Of a stretch of DNA of 64,000 nucleotides, positions 8,368 to 17,875 are shown in pieces (the first letter of the stretch is position 1; each line of letters starts with the position of its first letter). The stretch lies in NCBI RefSeq assembly GCF_040760005.1, contig NZ_CP099760.1:1545501-1609500 (forward strand), read 5' to 3'. Made by a program: the position numbers and the translations under genes. The stretch comes from Pseudomonas sp. stari2 (GTDB lineage: Bacteria; Pseudomonadota; Gammaproteobacteria; Pseudomonadales; Pseudomonadaceae). The notes below the pieces were generated by a model. It was not told where the DNA came from, did no database searches, and was given only the letters and a program-made list of their open reading frames with translations.

Positions 8368-9705
8368 TTAGATCTGTTCGGCCCAGAGGTCGTATTCGTC
8401 GGCGTCGGTCACCTTGCACCAGACCTTGTCGCCCGGCTTGAGGTTGCTGCCGTTGTCGATGAACACGTTGCCGTCGATTTCCGGGGCATCGAAGAAGCAG
8501 CGGCCGACCGCGCCTTGCTCGTCGACTTCGTCCACCAGCACTTCGATTTCACGGCCGATGCGCATTTGCAGACGGGCCGAGCTGATTTCCTGCTGGTGCG
8601 CCATGAAGCGCTCCCAGCGATCCTGCTTGACGTCGTCCGGGACGATGTCGAGGTTCAGGTCATTGGCCGGCGCGCCTTCGACCGGCGAGTACTGGAAGCA
8701 GCCGACGCGGTCGAGCTGGGCTTCGGTCAGCCAGTCCAGCAGGTACTGGAAGTCTTCTTCGGTTTCGCCGGGGAAACCGACGATGAAGGTCGAACGGATG
8801 ATCAGGTCCGGGCAGATCTCGCGCCAGTTCTTGATTCGCGCCAGGGTCTTGTCTTCGAACGCCGGGCGTTTCATCGACTTGAGGACTTTCGGGCTGGCAT
8901 GTTGGAACGGGATGTCCAGGTACGGCAGGATCTTGCCGGCGGCCATCAGCGGGATCAGCTCGTCGACGTGCGGGTACGGGTAAACGTAGTGCAGACGGAC
9001 CCAGACGCCGAGGGTGCTCAGCGCTTCGCACAGTTCGGTCATGCGGGTTTTCACTGGCGCGCCGTTCCAGAAACCGGTGCGGTACTTGACGTCAACGCCG
9101 TAGGCGCTGGTGTCTTGGGAGATCACCAGCAGCTCTTTGACGCCGGATTTGACCAGACGCTGGGCTTCGTCGAGCACGTCGCCAACCGGGCGGCTGACCA
9201 GTTTGCCGCGCATCGACGGGATGATGCAGAAGCTGCAGCTGTGGTTGCAGCCTTCGGAAATCTTCAGGTACGCGTAGTGGCGCGGCGTCAGCTTGATGCC
9301 TTGCGGCGGCACCAGGTCGATCAGAGGGTTGTGATCCTGTTTCGGCGGCACGACTTCGTGCACCGCGTTGACCACTTGCTCGTACTGCTGCGGACCGGTG
9401 ACGGCCAGCACGCTCGGGTGCACGTCACGGATGTTGCCTTCTTCCACGCCCATGCAACCGGTCACGATGACCTTGCCGTTTTCCTTGATCGCTTCACCGA
9501 TGACTTCCAGGGATTCGGCCTTGGCCGAGTCGATGAAGCCACAGGTGTTGACCACGACCACGTCGGCGTCCTGATAGGTGGACACCACGTCATAGCCTTC
9601 CATGCGCAGCTGGGTCAGGATGCGCTCGGAGTCGACCAGTGCTTTTGGGCAACCCAGAGATACGAAGCCAACCTTTGGATTGGCCGGCGCAGGAGTGGTG
9701 GACAT
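8368..9705 (-). CDS. rimO: ribosomal protein S12 methylthiotransferase RimO
   Basis: A 445-residue radical-SAM methylthiotransferase that adds a methylthio group to Asp89 of ribosomal protein S12. The N-terminal UPF0004 domain has the cluster-binding cysteines C19, C55 and C84; the radical SAM CxxxCxxC is C153, C157 and C160; a TRAM domain closes the protein. The ATG at 9705 has GAGG upstream and gives the family N-terminus. It is divergent from kup, the same pairing as PA0916-PA0917. Confidence 0.97.
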   Translation of the reverse strand: MSTTPAPANPKVGFVSLGCPKALVDSERILTQLRMEGYDVVSTYQDADVVVVNTCGFIDSAKAESLEVIGEAIKENGKVIVTGCMGVEEGNIRDVHPSVLAVTGPQQYEQVVNAVHEVVPPKQDHNPLIDLVPPQGIKLTPRHYAYLKISEGCNHSCSFCIIPSMRGKLVSRPVGDVLDEAQRLVKSGVKELLVISQDTSAYGVDVKYRTGFWNGAPVKTRMTELCEALSTLGVWVRLHYVYPYPHVDELIPLMAAGKILPYLDIPFQHASPKVLKSMKRPAFEDKTLARIKNWREICPDLIIRSTFIVGFPGETEEDFQYLLDWLTEAQLDRVGCFQYSPVEGAPANDLNLDIVPDDVKQDRWERFMAHQQEISSARLQMRIGREIEVLVDEVDEQGAVGRCFFDAPEIDGNVFIDNGSNLKPGDKVWCKVTDADEYDLWAEQI

Positions 9706-9892
9706 GTCTAACCTCGGTGTTTTGTGACGTCGCTTGCCTGATGGCGGAAGCCGACGGACGGGCGCTTGAACTGCGCCTCTGATCAAAAAGTGCGCAATTC
9801 TAGCGGCGAGCAGCGCACTTGACCAGCTTTATGCAGGGAAATGCGACGAGTGCTGCGCTATGCTTCGCGCCAAGACGCTTTACCAATTTTTT

Positions 9893-9912
9893 ACAGTCAA
9901 CAAAACGACTGT
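9893..9912. promoter_or_regulatory. inverted repeat upstream of kup
   Basis: Perfect six-base repeat ACAGTC/GACTGT separated by eight bases, in the 289-base interval between rimO and kup. It might be an operator or a transcript hairpin; no known motif was recognised. Confidence 0.3.
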
Positions 9913-9994
9913 AACAACAGGTAAAACAGCGCATGCTGCATCAAAAAGCATAGTGCTTCGTTAAAAGAAGCCGGTCTGGAATCAGGAGTGTTGG

Positions 9995-11896
9995 ATGGGT
10001 CAGGCAAGTAGTCAGGCGGCGGGCGCCGAGCATTCGGCTGCAAAACCGCTGAGCATGCTGGTCGCGGCAGTCGGGGTAGTTTACGGCGACATCGGCACGA
10101 GCCCGTTGTACACCCTCAAAGAAGTGTTTTCCGGCGGTTACGGCGTACCGGTCAATCACGACGGAGTGCTGGGCATTCTGTCGCTGATCTTCTGGTCGCT
10201 GATCTGGGTCGTGTCGATCAAGTACATGATGTTCGTCCTGCGCGCCGACAACCAGGGCGAAGGCGGGATCATGGCGCTCACCGCGCTGGCGAGGCGGGCG
10301 GCAGGGGAGCGCAGGAAGTTGCGTTCGCTGCTGGTGGTCTGCGGCCTGATCGGCGCGGCGCTGTTCTACGGTGACAGCATGATCACCCCGGCGATCTCCG
10401 TACTCTCGGCCATTGAAGGTCTGGGCCTGGCGTTTGACGGGATCGACCATTGGGTCGTGCCATTGTCGCTGGTGGTGCTGGTGGGCCTGTTCCTGATCCA
10501 GCGTCACGGTACGGCGCGGATCGGCATTCTCTTCGGGCCGATCATGGTCACCTGGTTCCTGGTGCTCGGCGCCCTCGGCGTTTACGGCATCAGCCATTCC
10601 CCGGAAGTGCTCAAGGCGCTGAACCCGATCTGGGCCGTGCGTTTCTTCATGGTTCATGCCGGCATGGGCGTGGCGATCCTCGGTGCCGTGGTGCTGGCGC
10701 TGACCGGTGCCGAAGCGCTGTACGCCGACATGGGCCACTTCGGTCGCAAGCCGATCGCCCGGGCGTGGTTCCTGTTGGTGCTGCCGGCGCTGGTGCTCAA
10801 CTACTTCGGTCAGGGTGCCTTGCTGCTGGACAACCCGGAAGCGGCGCGCAACCCGTTCTACCTGCTGGCGCCAAGCTGGGCGCTGATTCCGCTGGTGGGG
10901 CTGTCGACCCTGGCCACGGTGATCGCCTCGCAAGCGGTTATTTCCGGCGCGTTCTCCCTGACCCGTCAGGCGATCCAGCTCGGCTACATCCCGCGCATGT
11001 ATATCCAGCACACCTCCAGCGATGAGCAGGGGCAGATCTACATCGGTGCGGTGAACTGGACGCTGATGGTCGGTGTGGTCCTGCTGGTGCTGGGCTTCGA
11101 GTCTTCCGGCGCCCTGGCCTCGGCCTACGGCGTGGCCGTGACCGGCACCATGCTGATGACCACGATTCTGGTGTCGGCGGTCATGTTGTTGCTGTGGAAA
11201 TGGCCGCCGGTGCTGGCCGTGCCGGTGCTGATCGGCTTCCTGCTGGTGGACGGTCTGTACTTCGCCGCCAACGTGCCGAAGATCGTCCAGGGCGGTGCGT
11301 TCCCTGTGGTCGCCGGTATCGCCTTGTTTATCCTCATGACCACCTGGAAGCGCGGCAAGCAATTGCTGGTCGAGCGCCTGGATGAAGGCGCGCTGCCGCT
11401 GCCGATTTTCATCAGCAGTATCCGCGTGCAGCCGCCACACCGCGTGCAGGGCACGGCTGTGTTCCTCACCGCCCGCTCCGACGCGGTGCCGCATGCGCTG
11501 TTGCACAACCTGCTTCACAACCAGGTCTTGCACGAGCAGGTTGTGCTGCTGACCGTGGTCTACGAAGACATCCCGCGCGTACCGCCATCCCGACGCTTCG
11601 AAGTCGAAGCCCACGGCGAAGGCTTCTTCCGGGTGATCCTGCACTTCGGCTTCACCGACGAACCGGACGTGCCGCAAGCGCTGAAGCTGTGTCATCTGGA
11701 CGACCTGGACTTCAGCCCGATGCGCACCACCTACTTCCTCAGCCGCGAAACGGTGATCGCCTCGAAACTCGAAGGCATGGCCCGTTGGCGTGAAGCGCTG
11801 TTCGCGTTCATGTTGAAGAATGCCAACGGAAACCTGCGGTTCTTCAATCTGCCGCTGAACCGGGTGATTGAGTTGGGGACGCAGGTGGAGATGTAG
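9995..11896 (+). CDS. kup: Kup potassium uptake transporter
   Basis: A 633-residue low-affinity proton-coupled potassium transporter of the inner membrane. The signature [18 protein letters not shown] opens the membrane part, about twelve hydrophobic segments follow to residue 450, and a soluble C-terminal domain of about 180 residues completes it, all as in the KUP/HAK family. The start has a good AGGAG. It stands alone between a divergent rimO and a terminator. Confidence 0.97.
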   Translation: MGQASSQAAGAEHSAAKPLSMLVAAVGVVYGDIGTSPLYTLKEVFSGGYGVPVNHDGVLGILSLIFWSLIWVVSIKYMMFVLRADNQGEGGIMALTALARRAAGERRKLRSLLVVCGLIGAALFYGDSMITPAISVLSAIEGLGLAFDGIDHWVVPLSLVVLVGLFLIQRHGTARIGILFGPIMVTWFLVLGALGVYGISHSPEVLKALNPIWAVRFFMVHAGMGVAILGAVVLALTGAEALYADMGHFGRKPIARAWFLLVLPALVLNYFGQGALLLDNPEAARNPFYLLAPSWALIPLVGLSTLATVIASQAVISGAFSLTRQAIQLGYIPRMYIQHTSSDEQGQIYIGAVNWTLMVGVVLLVLGFESSGALASAYGVAVTGTMLMTTILVSAVMLLLWKWPPVLAVPVLIGFLLVDGLYFAANVPKIVQGGAFPVVAGIALFILMTTWKRGKQLLVERLDEGALPLPIFISSIRVQPPHRVQGTAVFLTARSDAVPHALLHNLLHNQVLHEQVVLLTVVYEDIPRVPPSRRFEVEAHGEGFFRVILHFGFTDEPDVPQALKLCHLDDLDFSPMRTTYFLSRETVIASKLEGMARWREALFAFMLKNANGNLRFFNLPLNRVIELGTQVEM

Positions 11897-11911
11897 ATTT
11901 CGCTTCAACTG

Positions 11912-11951
11912 AAAAGCCCCCGTCAGTCTTGTGGCTGGCGGGGGCTTTTTC
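11912..11951. terminator. terminator kup/DUF3077
   Basis: Hairpin with arms GAAAAGCCCCCG.CAG and CTG.CGGGGGCTTTTTC between convergent kup and the DUF3077 gene; runs on both sides suggest bidirectional use. Confidence 0.88.
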
Positions 11952-11964
11952 GTTTCTGTGCCGT

Positions 11965-12291
11965 TTACAGACTTTCGGGCAATTCTGCTTCAGACTCGGT
12001 TTTCGTCCGCGTTACTCGTGGCATCAGGGATTTCGTCACATCATCCATCAAGGCCTTGCCCATGATTGTCAGGTAATGCGCAGCCCAGGCGTGGCGGTCG
12101 CTTTCCTTGTCGTAGGCGGCATCTTCGGCGAAGGATTTGGCGAGGAACAACAGATCTGAAGCCTGTGACAGGGCTTCGACGATGGGGACGCCAGAGCGGA
12201 CGTTGAATAACGCCATATCCGAGCTGTAGAGGAAAGAGGTAAAGCCGACTGTTGTGAGGTCTGAAGGTGATGAAGGACTTTGTTTGCTCAT
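11965..12291 (-). CDS. DUF3077 domain protein
   Basis: A 108-residue soluble protein with the DUF3077 core (LFNVRSGVPIVEALSQASDL, then a helical segment with AAHYL). This family is common and multicopy in fluorescent pseudomonads; its function is unknown. The ATG at 12291 has a strong AAGGAG. The transcript leader just upstream folds into a series of hairpins (see 12292-12460), which suggests post-transcriptional control. Confidence 0.75.
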   Translation of the reverse strand: MSKQSPSSPSDLTTVGFTSFLYSSDMALFNVRSGVPIVEALSQASDLLFLAKSFAEDAAYDKESDRHAWAAHYLTIMGKALMDDVTKSLMPRVTRTKTESEAELPESL

Positions 12292-12460
12292 TGTTTCGCT
12301 CCTTAAAACGAGGAGCTGCCACATTCGTTACCACGCGAATGGGTGGCAGCTGTACGCAGGGTGGTAAACCGGAAGAGCAAAGAAACCGGCAGACCCGAAG
12401 GTCTCCCACGCACAGCCGCCATGACTCGGAACTGCAGACGTAAAAACACCTGAGTCGTAT
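12292..12460 (-). promoter_or_regulatory. multi-hairpin leader of DUF3077 gene
   Basis: Read on the minus strand, this segment before the DUF3077 start holds several consecutive inverted repeats. The first has GACTC/GAGTC arms (12421-12460). The second is a five-pair stem closed by a TTCG tetraloop (12391-12404). The third is a long stem (12314-12351) with arms AGCTGCCAC and GTGGCAGCT plus an inner ATTCG/CGAAT. It ends 18 bases before the Shine-Dalgarno site. From memory, closely similar stretches occur before short genes of this family in other fluorescent pseudomonads. That recollection is unchecked. Confidence 0.5.
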
Positions 12461-12966
12461 TGGGAACGCTGTTGCACTTTGCCTTGCCGGGTTACCACAC
12501 CCGATCGCTGAATTGGTCAGCGACATTTGGAGAGTATCCCGTCAAAAAACAGTGCAACAGGGCGGCAAAGTGCCCAAACACGAGATTAGGAGTTTGCCTA
12601 CAAGGTACTCGGACGTCATCTGATATTGCGCCACCGGAAGTAAGCGAAACTATGCGTCGGACAGAAATCAATGCGCTACTTACGTGTTGATTCTTCAATT
12701 AGCTTCACTTGGCAACTGTCTTTTCTCCCAGGACTGAGGGTTGTTCGAGTGAAAGGCGACATTCTTGGAGAGCGGTGTTCATGAAGAAATGCTTGAAGCA
12801 AGAAAGGCTGGATGAACTCGAGAGTCTCCGGATTGAAGAGGTAGCTGAGGCACGATTGATCAATTTCGGCTCAAGCGATTAGCCATGTCGACATGCGGGC
12901 GAGGTATGGCCAAGAAGCGCTGAAAGTTCGCTGATTTCTGTATGGCTCTGTGAGAACTCCGGGAAT
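12461..12966. other. gene-poor interval, origin unclear
   Basis: About 500 bases between the DUF3077 leader and the terminator of acvB with no convincing gene except a possible 33-codon frame at 12781. The sequence is more AT-rich than its neighbours. No tRNA, insertion sequence end or attachment site was recognised. Short overlapping reading frames on both strands lack ribosome binding sites and family features. Confidence 0.4.
12781..12882 (+). CDS. possible 33-residue small protein
   Basis: An ATG-started frame preceded by GGAG at 11 bases, encoding a short, charged, helical peptide (starts MKKCLKQERLDELESL). It could be a real small protein, or a remnant of a larger gene. Nothing in it is recognised. 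Confidence 0.25.
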   Translation: MKKCLKQERLDELESLRIEEVAEARLINFGSSD

Positions 12967-13006
12967 GAAAAAAGCCCCTCAACCGTGAGGTTGCAGGGGC
13001 TTTTCG
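12967..13006 (-). terminator. terminator of acvB
   Basis: Hairpin AAAAAAGCCCCTCAACC / GGTTGCAGGGGCTTTT. It lies just after the acvB stop codon on the minus strand, with a T-run in that direction. Confidence 0.88.
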
Positions 13007-13021
13007 TTGGAGAGCCTCAGA

Positions 13022-14314
13022 TCACTCTGCCGGCTGATCCTTGCTCTGACGCTTCTCGATCAGATCCACCAACCGCTTGGCCAGCGCCGGGTAGTTCTCG
13101 TCGAAGTGGTGGCCGCCAGGCAGTTTCACCGCTTCGCCCACCGCTGTCTTGTCGGTGCAACCGCTTTCATCCTTCTCTTCTTCGCCGTAGATGCACACGA
13201 CCTTGGCCGGTGGCAGCTTGGCCATTTCCGGGCCGGTGGCGGCTTCTTTGCCGGCGTTGCCGAGCCAGCCTTCGACTTCGATTTCGAAGCTGCCGGTGCG
13301 GGCGAAGGCCAGCAGTATGATTGCGTCGACGCGTTGCTGCTCGGTTTCCGGCAGGCGGTTGTAGATGGCCGGCAGGACATCGGCGCCGAACGAGTAACCG
13401 GTCAGGATGAAGCGTTTGGTGCCCCATTTCTGGCGGTAGTGCTGCATCAGTTCGGTCAGGTCCAGCGCGCTCTGTTCCGGGCTCTTGTGCTGCCAGTAGT
13501 AGCGCAGGGTGTCGATGCCGACGACCGGGTAGCCGATCTTGGCCATTTCACCGGCCACGTCGCGGTCGAGGTCGCGCCAGCCGCCGTCACCGGACAGGAA
13601 CAGGGTCACGGTGTCCTTGGCCTGGCCGGCCGGGACTTCCACCACCGGGATCTGCAGGCCGCCGTTGGCTTTGTCGCCACCGACGAGGATTTTGCGCAGT
13701 TCGTTGTTCAGCACTTGCGGCAGGTTGATGTCGTAGTCGCTGATGCTGGTTTCGGCATTCGGTTGATCACGCACGAAACCGGCGCTGGTGTCGTCCGGGT
13801 TATCGTTCCAGGCCACCAGCCAATGGCCATGGGCAGCGGACTTCGGCAGCAGGTGAGTGCAGCCGCCTTTTTCCAGGGCCAGATCAACCGACACGGCCTG
13901 GGCCTTGTCGTCCTTCTGTTCCGACAGCCAGCGCCAGGCCAGCACCGCGCCAGGGCCGATGCCGCTGACCAGGGTCGCCGGGCCGTTCAGTTCGCGCAGA
14001 CCGCTTTGCAGCGCGCGGCTTTGCTGCAGGCAGTCCTTGGGCAGAATCACCTGGACGATCTGCGCCGAGGCGCTGCGGCTCAGGGTGGTCAGCTGATTGT
14101 CGGTGAGTTTCTTGTCGTCCTCGACCGCCACCAGCACCTGGGCTTTGGGCTTGGTACCGGGGATGACCCGGGTCATGGCGATGCCGTCAGCCGGTTTTAG
14201 CTGTTCGAGGGTCGGTTCCGGTGCCGGGCGTTTGAGGTACCAGTAACCGCCGCCGGCAATCACGGCCAGCACGATCAGTGCGGCCAGGATGTACTTCAGG
14301 GAGCGTTGAATCAT
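13022..14314 (-). CDS. acvB: AcvB/VirJ aminoacyl-PG hydrolase
   Basis: A 430-residue periplasmic protein with an N-terminal membrane anchor (residues 8-26) and a C-terminal VirJ alpha/beta-hydrolase domain. LSGDGGWRDLDR and the nucleophile motif GYSFGAD are present, with a C-terminal His in GGHHFD. It is PA0919-like; PA0919 hydrolyses alanyl-phosphatidylglycerol, and AcvB of Agrobacterium hydrolyses lysyl-PG. It overlaps the mprF stop by one base (TGATG), so synthase and hydrolase are made together and can set the level of aminoacylated lipid. The amino acid used here cannot be told. Confidence 0.88.
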   Translation of the reverse strand: MIQRSLKYILAALIVLAVIAGGGYWYLKRPAPEPTLEQLKPADGIAMTRVIPGTKPKAQVLVAVEDDKKLTDNQLTTLSRSASAQIVQVILPKDCLQQSRALQSGLRELNGPATLVSGIGPGAVLAWRWLSEQKDDKAQAVSVDLALEKGGCTHLLPKSAAHGHWLVAWNDNPDDTSAGFVRDQPNAETSISDYDINLPQVLNNELRKILVGGDKANGGLQIPVVEVPAGQAKDTVTLFLSGDGGWRDLDRDVAGEMAKIGYPVVGIDTLRYYWQHKSPEQSALDLTELMQHYRQKWGTKRFILTGYSFGADVLPAIYNRLPETEQQRVDAIILLAFARTGSFEIEVEGWLGNAGKEAATGPEMAKLPPAKVVCIYGEEEKDESGCTDKTAVGEAVKLPGGHHFDENYPALAKRLVDLIEKRQSKDQPAE

Positions 14315-16956
14315 CAGCGTTTCACCAATCCAGTCAAGCCGCCCGCGATCAGGGCAGCAGTATCGGCCAGTGCCACCAGCGGATCGAGTCCGGCGGGCAC
14401 TGCCATATAACGGGGTTCCCAGTCAGGCTGGAACTTGTCTTTGAAGCGGCGCAAGCCTTGGAAGTTGTACAGCTGCTCACCACGGCGGAAAACCATCGAG
14501 CCCAGACGCTGGGTCAGCGGTGCGCCACGCCGGGGTTGCAACCCCGACAACGGCACCATGCCCAGGCTGAAACGCGCGTATCCGTGACTCTTATAATGTT
14601 GAATCAGACCGACCATCAAAAACTCCATGGTCAGCTTGGGGGCGTCCGGGTGTGAGCGCATCAGGTCGAGACTGGCCAGGTCATGGCTGTAAGTCTCGAG
14701 CAGGTTGGCGAACGCCACCGGGCGGCCTTCGAAGCGAATCACCGCGATGCGGAAATGCTTCAGGTAATCGTCGCTGAAACGGCCGAGGGAGAAGCCTTTC
14801 TCGCGCACGTTCTTGCCGGTCAGCCAGGCATCGGAAATCACTTTGAGCTCGTCCATCGGCGCCTGGCCCGGTTCGAAGATCTCCAGCGACAGGCCATCGC
14901 GGGTGCCACGGTTCCAGGTGTAGCGCAGGTCCTTCATCTCCTTGCCCTTGGCGTCCAGGTCAAAGCGATGCAGATCGACCCGGGCTTCCTCGCCCAGCTT
15001 GATCGCGGTCAGACCGATGTCCATGTAGTACGGCAGGTTCTCGGCACGCACCTGATAGAACACCGGACGGGCGTGGTGAATGTCACACAGGTCACGGAAC
15101 TGCCAGATCATTTCCGCCCGTTGCTGGCCCGGACCGATCGGGTCGTACAGCGCCACCAGACTGCGACCGCGACGGGCGTACATCAGGAACGCTTCGTCGT
15201 TGGGATGAAACAGTAGTGCCTTGTCACCGGTCAGGGCCAGGCCGCCATCCGGTTGCGAGGAGGCCATCAGGATCTTTGTGGCGCGCTCCAGTTCATCGGG
15301 CGTCGGCAGATGAATCACCGGGCGGGCGGTACGCAGCAGCCAGGTCAGGGCGATCACCAGCAACAGCACCGCAGCGCCGAGCAGCGAACGCAGACCGCGC
15401 GGGGCATCGGCGTCGAGGGTGAACTGCCACCACAACTGATGGCTGTACGGCACGTCCTGATAGGCGAACAGCAACAGCCAGGTCGATGCGCCGAGTACGC
15501 ACAGACTCGCCACCAGATACAGCGGCGAGAACGGCACTTCAGTCAGACGGCTCGGCCGATAGAAAGAACGACGGAACACCCCCAGCAGCGCGGCGGTGAG
15601 GGTCATCAGCGTGGCTTCTTCCCAGTCGAAACCCTTGAGCAGCGAGAGCAGGGCGCCTACGAGCAGCAGAATGGTGGTCAGCATCCACGCCGCTGACAGT
15701 CGGCGACGAAGGCCCTGAGCGAGCATCAGGCACAGTACGCCAATCAGGCTGGCGCCGAAGTGCGAAGCATCGACCAGACGATGGGGAATCAGATAGGCGA
15801 TGTGCTCCAGTCGGGTATCGATTTCGGGCGTAGCGCCGGAAAACAGCAGCACTACACCGGACAGGAATACGAGTACCGCGAGGATCGGTGCCGCCAGACC
15901 AGAAGCTGCGCGCATGGTCTGGGTCTGGAACAGACGCTGACCTTCGTTGATCAGCAGCAGTACACAAGCCACCAGCAATGGCAGCACCACGTAGATCATG
16001 CGATACAGCAGCAGGGCGGCAGCCAGTGGTGCTGCGCCGAGTTTGTCCGCGAACGCGGCGAGCAGAATTGCTTCGAAAACCCCGACCCCGCCCGGTACAT
16101 GGCTGAGCACGCCGGCAGCCAGGGCCAGCAGGTACACCAGCAGGAACGCGCCGAATGGCGGTGCTTCCGGCAGCAACATGTACAACACGGTGGCGGCAGC
16201 GGCGACGTCGAGGGCAGTGATGACCAGCTGCAGGAACGTCAGGCGTCGGCCCGGCAGGCGCAGGGTGCGGCGACCGACCTTGACCAGCAGATTGTCGCGA
16301 TAGGGTTGTTCCGGCAGACGCCGACGATAAATGCCCATGGCCAGAATCGCGCCGAGCAGCAGCACGGCAGAGGCAATCGTGGCCAGCAGACCCTCGGACA
16401 GGCCCAAGGCCTGGGAGGCGGCCGGCAGGTCACTCAGGGTGGCCAGCGCCGCCAGCGGCGGCAGGGCACAGCCCAGCGACAGGCTGGCGAACAGGGTCAT
16501 GTGCGCCACTTCCGAAGCGCCCAGGCCAAGTCGTGCATATAAACGGTAGCGCACCGAACCGCCGGACAGCATCGACAGGCCGATGGCGTTGCCGATCGCG
16601 AACGCCGTGAAGCCGCCGAGCGCGAGCGTGCGCGGCGGAATGGTTACGCCGGCATAGCGGCTGGCCGACCATTCGTAGCCCAGCAGAATAATGAAGCCGA
16701 CGACGGTCGCGCCGAAAGCGCCAAGCAGAGCGGGCTTCGGTACATCAAGAATCGAGTCATGCAAAGCATAGAGGTCGAGTTCGCTGAGCAGATGGCGACA
16801 GGCAATCAACGCGATAGCGAACAACAGCAAAGTGACCGCCAGACCAATCGGTTGCCGGTATTTGCTGATTCGATCCAGCAGGCGCATACGCTCAGGCTTG
16901 ATCGATGGATTCACGGTGAGGGTGTCTTGTGGATCAGACGAGTTGGCGCGCATCAA
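14314..16956 (-). CDS. mprF: MprF aminoacyl-PG synthase/flippase
   Basis: An 880-residue bifunctional membrane protein. The N-terminal part, with many membrane helices, is the flippase; the C-terminal cytoplasmic domain (about residues 540-880) is the synthase that moves an amino acid from tRNA to phosphatidylglycerol. It resembles PA0920, the alanyl-PG synthase of P. aeruginosa, which lowers surface charge and raises resistance to cationic peptides. It is the first gene of a two-gene operon with acvB. Alanyl versus lysyl specificity is not decided by sequence inspection. Confidence 0.93.
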   Translation of the reverse strand: MMRANSSDPQDTLTVNPSIKPERMRLLDRISKYRQPIGLAVTLLLFAIALIACRHLLSELDLYALHDSILDVPKPALLGAFGATVVGFIILLGYEWSASRYAGVTIPPRTLALGGFTAFAIGNAIGLSMLSGGSVRYRLYARLGLGASEVAHMTLFASLSLGCALPPLAALATLSDLPAASQALGLSEGLLATIASAVLLLGAILAMGIYRRRLPEQPYRDNLLVKVGRRTLRLPGRRLTFLQLVITALDVAAAATVLYMLLPEAPPFGAFLLVYLLALAAGVLSHVPGGVGVFEAILLAAFADKLGAAPLAAALLLYRMIYVVLPLLVACVLLLINEGQRLFQTQTMRAASGLAAPILAVLVFLSGVVLLFSGATPEIDTRLEHIAYLIPHRLVDASHFGASLIGVLCLMLAQGLRRRLSAAWMLTTILLLVGALLSLLKGFDWEEATLMTLTAALLGVFRRSFYRPSRLTEVPFSPLYLVASLCVLGASTWLLLFAYQDVPYSHQLWWQFTLDADAPRGLRSLLGAAVLLLVIALTWLLRTARPVIHLPTPDELERATKILMASSQPDGGLALTGDKALLFHPNDEAFLMYARRGRSLVALYDPIGPGQQRAEMIWQFRDLCDIHHARPVFYQVRAENLPYYMDIGLTAIKLGEEARVDLHRFDLDAKGKEMKDLRYTWNRGTRDGLSLEIFEPGQAPMDELKVISDAWLTGKNVREKGFSLGRFSDDYLKHFRIAVIRFEGRPVAFANLLETYSHDLASLDLMRSHPDAPKLTMEFLMVGLIQHYKSHGYARFSLGMVPLSGLQPRRGAPLTQRLGSMVFRRGEQLYNFQGLRRFKDKFQPDWEPRYMAVPAGLDPLVALADTAALIAGGLTGLVKR

Positions 16957-17194
16957 TCACCTCTTGGATTGTGCGCGACAGGATGGGGGTATCCAGCCAA
17001 GTTACCAATCCCTGTAGAAAAAAATAATCACAAAATACTACGCCTCTCGTCGGGTATCGGCGAGGGCAGGTCTCGGATTGCAGACGTCTTGCCCGCGACT
17101 CAAGCATAGTCGTAACTCGGCGGGTCTGAAGATCCTGAGCGGTTCACTGCACAGTGACAGATCATTGTTGCGAAAGGACTTTTTCCACAGATAC

Positions 17195-17226
17195 AAAAAA
17201 GGCCACTCTTTCGAGCAGCCTTTTTT
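17195..17226 (-). terminator. terminator of first tRNA-fMet
   Basis: Imperfect hairpin AAAAAAGGC / GCCTTTTTT located seven bases beyond the encoded CCA of the downstream initiator tRNA copy. Confidence 0.8.
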
Positions 17227-17232
17227 GATGTT

Positions 17233-17309
<77 letters not shown>

Positions 17310-17322
17310 TCTGTGTGGCGGC

Positions 17323-17350
17323 ATTCTACAGGCGAACGGCGGGGTGTCAA
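17323..17350 (-). promoter_or_regulatory. sigma70 promoter of tRNA-fMet copy 1
   Basis: On the minus strand, TTGACA (17350-17345) and TAGAAT (17328-17323) with 16 bases between. A GC-rich discriminator follows, as in stringently controlled stable-RNA promoters. It ends 13 bases before the tRNA. Confidence 0.85.
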
Positions 17351-17480
17351 CCGTTAATACCGCGAAGGGTCAAATAAGCGTGAAAACGCGTCAATCCGTC
17401 GCAGGAGGGCGGTAAGTTTCGGAATTGCAAAGGATTCCTGTTTGGCCCGGATGATTGCCCAATGAAAAACAGGCGCGCAC

Positions 17481-17512
17481 AAAAAAGGCCAATCTTTCGA
17501 TTGGCCTTTTTC
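17481..17512 (-). terminator. terminator of second tRNA-fMet
   Basis: Hairpin AAAAAAGGCCAATC / GATTGGCCTTTTT around a TTTC loop, six bases beyond the encoded CCA of the upstream initiator tRNA copy. Its sequence differs from the terminator of copy 1. Confidence 0.88.
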
Positions 17513-17518
17513 GATGTT

Positions 17519-17595
<77 letters not shown>

Positions 17596-17608
17596 TCTGT
17601 GTGGCGGC

Positions 17609-17636
17609 ATTCTACAGAGGATTGCCGGGGTGTCAA
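17609..17636 (-). promoter_or_regulatory. sigma70 promoter of tRNA-fMet copy 2
   Basis: On the minus strand, TTGACA (17636-17631) and TAGAAT (17614-17609) with a 16-base spacer. The hexamers and discriminator are the same as for copy 1; the spacer differs in the middle. Confidence 0.85.
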
Positions 17637-17810
17637 CCTTGAATCCGGATAAAATCTGTTCTGGTTCAATTGGTTAGCTATTTTTCGAGGTCGCTGACGG
17701 GGCCGCAGGTCAGGCAGGGCGTGGGTTTCAGCTCTATTGGTCAGCGATTCCCGATTGAGAAAATAAATTCAAAGGAAGTTTCTTACTGCTGGAAAAGAAC
17801 CTTCATACCA

Positions 17811-17826
17811 CTGGTGCTATATACAG
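17811..17826 (+). promoter_or_regulatory. LexA (SOS) box of dinB
   Basis: CTGGTGCTATATACAG fits the CTG-N10-CAG LexA consensus with an alternating AT core. It lies 50 bases before the dinB start. DinB is an SOS gene in many gammaproteobacteria. Confidence 0.8.
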
Positions 17827-17875
17827 TTGTCAGTGAGATACTGCCGGTCCGGCATGCCACTTTTCCATTTCTGCT

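Noticed and set aside
9941..11908. 655-codon open frame antisense to kup
   Set aside because: The translation is His/Gln/Arg-rich without domains, typical of the reverse frame of a high-GC gene; kup on the other strand has full family features.
12041..12526. 161-codon minus-strand frame over the DUF3077 gene and its leader
   Set aside because: No Shine-Dalgarno site, overlaps a better supported gene in another frame, and runs through the hairpin region.
12492..12698. 68-codon minus-strand frame upstream of the DUF3077 leader
   Set aside because: No ribosome binding site and no recognisable sequence; cannot be supported.
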